A stretch of DNA of 64,000 nt from Buxus sempervirens. Its lineage: Eukaryota > Streptophyta > Magnoliopsida > Buxales > Buxaceae. The DNA is taken from assembly GCA_947561395.2 (NCBI GenBank), contig OX387183.1, forward strand, positions 16,853,402-16,917,401, read 5' to 3'. A program made the translations under genes and the position numbers. The notes under the pieces are model-generated. The model did not search any database, had not been told where the DNA came from, and was given only the letters and a program-made list of their open reading frames with translations. Of this stretch, positions 58,194 to 64,000 are shown piece by piece; position 1 is the first letter of the stretch, and each line of letters opens with the position of its first letter.

Positions 58194-58934
58194 TTCTTCT
58201 GAATTTCCTCAGTCTTATTGTCTCAATCCCACCTTATTTCATAGTGAGAGAGTAAACTGCCATTCATGTCAAGTTACATATAGAGCAAGGTCGACCCCAC
58301 AATTGCGACCTTGCATGTCCACCTTAGTGTAAGAGCTTAGGAATTTAAGATAAGAAAAAACTATTGGCTTGTCATTATTTGCCTAGGTTAGAACGGTGGT
58401 GCTATGGATTACAGAAGAGGTCAATAAATAGCATCCCTACATGGGAGTGATGATCGGACCAACCTAGGGAATCCATTCAATAAGGATCTTAGGGATAGGC
58501 CGGTTATTTAGAATATTTTAATCTAAATAAGTTTGACAGGTGTAATATATATTTCCTCAAATATAACAATAACCATCAGTTTTTTCCATTGGAAAATTAT
58601 GAAAGGGTCATTTTTTAAATGTAACTGACTTATAATTGGGTCACTTTTCAAAAAAAATTACAAAATAGTGTCACCTTATTGTAATGGGATACAAGCTTCT
58701 CTACGTGGGACATGAGCGCACCATATATATGTTCGTATCCTACATATAATGCACTTGTTTCCTAAGTAGGCTGCGCTTGTAATCCACATAGCTAGAGATG
58801 ATTTTCCTCTTTGCACTAAGGTTTAGTTGCTGAAAACCAAATTAGACACTCAAGCATTAGTCGTAATTTTATTTACAATGGTTAAAACTCAATAACAATG
58901 CTACATTAAGTAGACTGGCAGTGACAATAAATAC
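58194..58934. other. Promoter side of the repeat-rich gene and intergenic sequence
   Basis: GACCCCACAATTGCGACCTT near 58292 resembles GACCCACAGTTGTAATTTG upstream of the first 8-cysteine gene and may be a shared upstream element. No clear TATA box. The rest is AT-rich with nothing recognised. Confidence 0.4.
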
Positions 58935-58956
58935 TATTTTTTTTTTTTGGTAACAA
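58935..58956 (-). mobile_element. 22-nt insert with 16-bp flanking repeats, likely 5'-truncated LINE/SINE end
   Basis: TA, twelve T and GGTAACAA lie between perfect copies of CAGTGACAATAAATAC (58919-58934 and 58957-58972). This is the signature of target-primed reverse transcription cut off almost at once: on the minus strand the element ends TTGTTACC plus poly-A. A second case is at 61467. Confidence 0.7.
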
Positions 58957-59186
58957 CAGTGACAATAAATACAAATTGACATCTATGAAAATTTTCCTTA
59001 ATGAGCAAGGAGTTATACACCAGAAAGCATGTGTTGCTAGCTACATGACATACAACGGAGCTTATAAAAGTAACCAAACATCGCCACCTGTTGAAGTAGT
59101 GCACACACTTTATTTTCAAGCTCGCCAGGGGAAGGGCATGTGCTATGCATGCAGCAAAAGAATTAGTTAATTTTAGTCATTTAATT

Positions 59187-59445
59187 TGGAGATAAAAGCA
59201 AAAAGAAGTAAAAAAAAAAAAGGCATTTTGGTTAATAGTAGGTAGTACGTAGTTATACATGTATAAGGAGATAAAAGTGAAAAAAAAAATGTAAAAATAA
59301 AGGGCATTTTGAACAACAGAAGGTGCAAGTAGTTCTGTGGGAGATTTAAGGTAAATAGAATTAAAGGTGAGGGGTAATTTATAACGTGCAAGTAGTTATG
59401 TGGGAGATTAAAGTAAATAGAATCAAAGGTGAGGGGTAATTAATT
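59187..59445. repeat. Degenerate tandem repeat, about four units of 62-75 bp
   Basis: Each unit starts GGAGATNAAAG (about 59187, 59262, 59338, 59401) and includes GGGCATTTTG or GGTGAGGGGTAAT and GTAGTTNTGTG. Later units lack the A-run part. Confidence 0.7.
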
Positions 59446-59599
59446 TGAGAAGCAAATCTAATAAATAGTGTTTTTATATTAGTGTCTTGCTCAATTGTGT
59501 ATGGGAGTTGCTAAAGCTAATTGGGTTATGCAGTGGAAGGAGGAAGGAGAGGCCCACGTCCAAGCCTTGATGAAAATTATGTTGGGATCAAGCGCTTAT

Positions 59600-59700
59600 C
59601 ACTAGACCAATAACTCAAGTTATTGGTTAGAGTGTAATTTTATTTCCTTATATCATAGCAGGATGCTGGACTTTGGACTTTAGCTCAATACTCTCAACAA
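59600..59700. repeat. Palindrome and repeat shared with the window's right end
   Basis: CACTAGACCAATAACTCAAG and its mirror, ending TTGGTTAGAGTG, form a 35-nt near-perfect palindrome (59600-59634). From GTTAGAGTG (59626) onward the sequence is repeated at 63932-64000 with four transitions in 69 nt. Confidence 0.75.
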
Positions 59701-61230
59701 TTACCCTCTCTAGCACCTGCGATCGCAAGCCAACACTTACCAACCTGGGCAAACTATAGGTCAATACTTCTCTGGGGCCCCTCTTCGCACCTGTGAACTG
59801 TAGGTGAACAGCCAACATCTACCATAACCACAACGTGCATTCTGGGGATTGTTTGGTATGTATGTTGCTGCCCATAAATTCCTCAATTTTGATTCTTAGA
59901 GGGGCCTTGAAGGCCTTATTTCTATGGGTCCGCTCGTATGGTTCTGTGGGGTTTGAGGCAACCCCAAAGCGGCTTTCAAACATATGATTAGTTCACTTTT
60001 AAGATGATTTGTTCCAAATTAACCAAAAATCGAAATCTTGAGACTTTTACTCTTCCATGAACATGGTTCATATTAGTTGTCTTGGGAAAGGATTCTCCAG
60101 CCCTTGGTTTAGAAGCGAACCAGTCTTCTCATACTGGAGAAGAGAGGTTATGATCCGATAGGTCTTTGCTAAGTTTCCAACAGCCCACCATGCATGTACC
60201 CCATGAAATTTGCATCGAAACATATCTCTACACATAAACAACACGATTTGTGTGCTAACATATAGTATGCATGACTAGCATACTCTTACCAACACTTTAT
60301 CATGGAAAAGTTTATGGGTAGATGATTGTGTGCATGCTCATCATTCTAAGCCATCAAATAATTCATGTAAAGCTTAAGGGTGTGATTTGTGTTCAAATTC
60401 ATTAAAAATCATAGAAAGGACGAAGGGGATTAAAGAGTTACATTCATCCAGAATTTTGGAAGAGGAAAGAGAACACCCTTCAAACATGGCCCTTTAAAAT
60501 GTTTCAAATATGATTCCTCATCATCTAACCTTTCATTGGCTTGGGGATCTTCATTTTTCCACACTTCCCATTCATCCATGGATTTCTAACACACTCAAAA
60601 CTTACATCTAAACTTTCATAAGTATAAAGAAATGGACCAGATTCATGTCCTCATTCAGGGACGAAGAAGACTATAATAGCGCATTTAAACCCTTTATTTC
60701 ATACAAAAATCAACTAAGTATACAAGGAAAAGAAATTGGATCAACATGCCTTTGATATGAAGATGACTTAGTGAGATGGGAGCCTCTTTGGGGGCTTTGA
60801 TTATTTCATTCAAGATAATTTTTTTATTTTTATTATTTTGTCTTTTCATCTTTTTTATGTCTTTATTTGATTTTGCTTTAATTTGCCACGTGGCAAATGT
60901 GCATGACGCGCGTTCTTGTCATGTTAGGTGATTATATAAACAAAACATGATTTACCATGTAAAACTCTCATACCAAATGAGTACAGAGTGATGGTCATCG
61001 TATGGATGTGAGTACAATCAAAGGTTCCTAGAATTGGGGAACCATACAGGGTAATATGTACATATGGTCATCGTAAAATCACGGGATTTGAATAGCTAAT
61101 TGTGACAAAAATTGGGTCAGCTTTAGATGGAAATACAGCTGAATATCTTTGATTCCATGACAGCTGCAATTACGGTGACTTGATTGTAAGATATTGATTA
61201 TGATCTTCAACATGCCATGCAAGGTCAATG
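59701..61230. other. Intergenic or repeat-derived, no gene
   Basis: No ORF or element end recognised. It lies downstream (in copia sense) of the copia fragment and may include its lost LTR. Confidence 0.4.
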
Positions 61231-61972
61231 TGGGTGAGCAGACGTTGAGCTTATTTCGAAGAAGGGAGAACCGAGTAGAGATGTCAGATGAGGCTTCATG
61301 AGAATATCAGCAATCTTATCTTTACTTGATAAATATCGCACATCGAAAGATTTTGTATTCACCTTTCACGGACAAAATGATAGTCAATTTCAACATGCTT
61401 TGTTCTAGAATGGAAAATAGGATTTGCTGTGAGGTAGATGGCACCTATATTATCACACCATAAAATTTTTTTTTGGTAATAAAATCACACCATAAAATGG
61501 TACAATGGGAAGGAAAACACCCAATTCATGGAGGAGAGAGACATGCCAAATGGACTTAGTCATAGCATTAGCAACCGCCTTCTATATATGCAGCCTCGGC
61601 ACTTGAATGAGCAATCATGGGTTGCTTTTTAGAGCTCCATGAAACTAAATTTGAACCAAAGAAAATACAAAACTTGGAAGTAGACTTGCGATCATCTGGG
61701 CAACTGACCCAATCTGCATATGAAAATATAGATAGTTGAGTGGAGGTGCTTGGATGGAAGAGAAGACCTTGATCAATATAGAATTTCAAGTAACACAAAA
61801 TTTTCTTAATAGTAGTCCAATGAACATTCGCGGGCTTGTGCATATATTGGTAGACTTTGTTCACAACATACAAGATGTCAGGTTTTCTGAGAGAGAGATA
61901 TTGAAGAACATCCACAACGCTGCGATATAGAAATTCTTCTATGGAAAAATAGTGTTTAGACTCCAAATACAC
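61231..61972 (-). pseudogene. Copia RNase H fragment
   Basis: The minus strand reads VDVLQYLSLRKPDILYVVNK, YADWVSCPDDRKSTSKFC, WSSKKQPMIAHSSAEAAYI and, after frame changes, [13 protein letters not shown]. This is the end of RT and the RNase H of a Ty1/copia element different from the one at 30.7 kb. Stops and a small insertion at 61467 interrupt it. Confidence 0.85.
61467..61483 (-). mobile_element. 17-nt insert with 15-bp flanking repeats
   Basis: Eight T, GGTAATAAA, lies between perfect copies of ATCACACCATAAAAT (61452-61466 and 61484-61498). Same build as the insert at 58935: T-run, GGTAA, long target duplication. Confidence 0.65.
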
Positions 61973-62444
61973 TTAGAGGGGGGCGAATAGGTGTTGCACA
62001 GCGGATTTTTAAAATTATCTACTTAATCAAAGACAAGTCCTTAATTAAATAGTATGCACAAGTCCTCAAAGTAATTCCAGAAAATAATAACTAAGTAGCA
62101 AGCCACCAAAATTGCAAAACAATCAAAAGAAGACACAAGCAATTTGGTGATGAAGGGAAAACTCTCACTAGAGAAAAACCCTCTAGGCTATGCAGCAGAC
62201 ACCTAAAGGTCCACTATGAGAAAAAGGCTTATATTGTGGTTCAGACGACTAAACAAACCTTGTTAGGCTCTAAAACTCACTAACTTGTCAAGCTCTTAAA
62301 GAACTCTTCAGATTTGCAACCCGCAGCACTCTGGAACTCTGGAGATCTCCTCACACAATCACGCCAAACAACTAAGTTTTGTATTGTGGGAACTCCCATG
62401 TGCAATTCTTCCCGACCCGGAACTCCAAGGCTTTGAAAAGGAAG
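61973..62444. mobile_element. Probable copia-associated repeat, non-coding
   Basis: ACTTAGAGGGGGGCGAATAG followed by AGGGAAAACTCTCACTAGAG is a phrase I associate with SIRE/other copia LTR regions in plants. No gene. It ends at the left edge of LTR E. Confidence 0.4.
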
Positions 62445-63931
62445 TGTGAGACATGGGAAAATCACCGGAATGATCATCCCTCCGTCAACACACGGGGCTC
62501 GAAATAAAATTTGGAGAGTCGCCACCATTCATAATTTTGAGGTGAGAATGGACACCAAAGAATTCAAAAATAAGTAAAAAGAGTTAAAAAGCAAATTCTA
62601 GGGTAAAAATAACCCTACTTGAAAATCAAATCCAGAGATGGGTAAGGGGATTAGATTATGAACGGGGGAAGGTGTTAGGCACCCCCATTCATCCACACAA
62701 AGTGGTTGCCAAGTATATGTTCATGCAAAAGATAGAAAGCTTGCTAAAATCATAGAAAACCTTGAAAAATGACCAATGTATGATATTTTCACATGAAGAT
62801 CTAAATGGATTTTAGATCCTCTCTTATGTCAATATCATTTCTGGAATATCTCAAAAGATGGAAATCAAAGCACAAGTTGCTAAGAAACCAAGCATAACTC
62901 CTAGGATTTTTGTCGGAATGAAGTGAAATTTTGCATGAGACTCTTATTTACTGTAATCTTTCAAATGGATTTGGTTTGGCATGTTACTGCACGCAGAAGT
63001 TCCTGCAAACTCAGTTGCGTTGGAATCGTGTCGAGATTCTCTATCCAATGATATAAAGCAAGGTGGTCAAATATCACTTAATCAAAAAGTCAACTTTTTG
63101 TCCCCTCGGGGTTTGACTTTCTGCCAGGGTTTTGAGCTGTTTTGCTGTCTTTTAGCACATTTTTTGTTTTCTTATTTTCTTTTCTTTTCCTTTTTTTTCT
63201 TTTTTTTTTTGGTTTGATCAAAATTTGGGTGCTTACACTTAGGTAGCTTGAGCTTTGAGTAGACAATCTAGCAGAGTTTCTCCTCTTCTTGCAGAGCTTC
63301 TATGCTTCAAATTTCTAGCCATTTGCAAGAGGAGGACCCCTCTATTTATAGGCCAAGCCAGGGGTATAAGAGTCCCAAGGGTAGGCCTAAAAAGCCTTCT
63401 AGATTATTCCAATTCAAGCCAATGCCTTGAATTGTTGTAATACTAGAAGTTTCGGAGGGTGAAATAGGGAGTTCAAGTCCCTGAGAGAGAGGTAATATGC
63501 GTAAATAAGGCTCAGAGATCGAGCCATTTCGCAAATCCCCTGAACAGCCAAAACCGCATACACAGTGCGGTTTTCACCGAACCGTCACTATAAGTGCGGT
63601 TTCTATGCAAATTTAACCAAACCGCACATACAGGGCGGTTCAATTCAGATACGCTCGTCATGATTGCTGTCGACGTGGCTCAATGGCCGAAGCTTCGCGA
63701 AGCCACGTGGCAGCTCACGCAACAAGCATGAATATCAACCGTGCTATGTGTGCGATTGCAACCGCACATACAGGGCGGTTGAGACCAAAATTACAAAAAC
63801 CGTATACTTAGTGCGGTTAGCATCTTTTTTGATTGTTTTTGAATGTTTGACCTATGTCAAGGCTCAAATAAGACTTTTAAAGTTCTTTTTGAAGGTTCTC
63901 TTCTATGGAAGTGCAATTTGGGGTGTCTGCA
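62445..63931 (-). mobile_element. LTR, family 1, copy E, with a family-2 fragment inside
   Basis: Starts TGTGAGACATGGG, has GTGTTAGGCACCCCC and reverse TATA at about 63342, and ends GGGGTGTCTGCA. Between about 62975 and 63236 lies a family-2 piece (CAAACTCAGTTGCGTTGGAA to GGTGCTTACA, minus sense). The flanks GGAAG (62440-62444) and GTTAG (63932-63936) do not match, unlike the other copies. Confidence 0.75.
63550..63818. repeat. Hairpin array in LTR copy E, AACCGC/GCGGTT type
   Basis: AAAACCGCA-(7 nt)-TGCGGTTTT at 63550-63574 is a perfect 9-bp stem. Next are AACCGTCAC with GTGCGGTT (63580-63601, one bulge), AACCGC-(9 nt)-GCGGTT at 63620-63640, CAACCGC-(same 9-nt loop)-GCGGTTG at 63759-63781, and AAACCG with CGGTT to 63818. 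Stems differ wholly from those of copies A to D. Confidence 0.78.
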
Positions 63932-64000
63932 GTTAGAGCGCAACTTTATTTCCTTATATCATAGCAGGATGCTGGACTTTGGACTTTAGCTCAACACTCT
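63932..64000. repeat. Second copy of the 59626-59694 repeat, cut by the window end
   Basis: GTTAGAGCGCAACTTTATTT ... GGATGCTGGACTTTGGACTT differs from the left copy by four transitions in 69 nt. Confidence 0.85.

Noticed and set aside
63550..63818. CRISPR-like look of regularly spaced palindromes
   Set aside because: Unequal spacing, differing repeats and a plant LTR context rule out a CRISPR array.

Overview
This is plant nuclear DNA: AT-rich and packed with plant-type retrotransposons, with plant 8-cysteine (lipid-transfer-like) genes whose tiny last exons are spliced, and plant TRIM, CACTA and plant-mobile-domain sequences. It is most likely a broad-leaved angiosperm with a large, repeat-rich genome; the species cannot be told from the window. 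No tRNA gene, bacterial-type operon or CRISPR array was seen.

Left cluster (1 to about 20.6 kb). The oldest layer is a decayed LINE on the minus strand. Its ORF1 (DUF4283-like domain plus CCHC knuckle) and ORF2 (endonuclease, start of RT) are cut apart by later insertions. Four long LTRs of family 1 (TGTAGACACCCC...GTCTCACA in transcription sense), two of family 2 (TGTAAGCACC...GCGCACA) and a TRIM-like element lie in it. They are solo LTRs, and nearly all keep 5-bp target duplications: ACTCT, CCAAC, GCGTC, CTTGG, GGAAT exact and GCATC/GCATT near-exact. Three are nested inside one another. A Cassandra-like 5S-containing repeat lies inside the first.

Middle (20.6 to 27.1 kb). This holds a non-autonomous CACTA element, a small TRIM, a 230-bp tandem duplication, a 103-nt fold-back, and a small intact-looking secreted 8-cysteine gene on the minus strand (CDS 24954-25458).

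Right nested cluster (27.1 to 53.0 kb). A Reina-like chromodomain Ty3/gypsy element (TSD TTCTA) is split by a Ty1/copia element (TSD GAAGT). That in turn is split by a 17.4-kb Tat-lineage Ty3/gypsy element with a second RNase H and an ORF before gag. Between its pol gene and 3' LTR, the Tat element carries an antisense plant-mobile-domain ORF (958 codons in one frame with five stops) and a fragment of a NUS1/LEW1 (dolichol synthesis) gene.

Right flank (53 to 64 kb). A truncated 3' duplicate is followed by the full second 8-cysteine gene (CDS 57131-58193). Its eight cysteines have exactly the spacing of the first gene, but a roughly 185-residue Asp/Pro/Gly/His tandem-repeat region separates them from the signal peptide. 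The window ends in a copia fragment, a further family-1 LTR and a repeat shared with 59.6 kb.

The most unusual signal is the set of arrays of short hairpins, often with 7-nt loops, found in the LTRs. In family 1 they sit at the same place in every copy but are built from different stem sequences; a separate array shows compensating stem changes around a constant loop. The only genes likely to serve the host are the two 8-cysteine genes.
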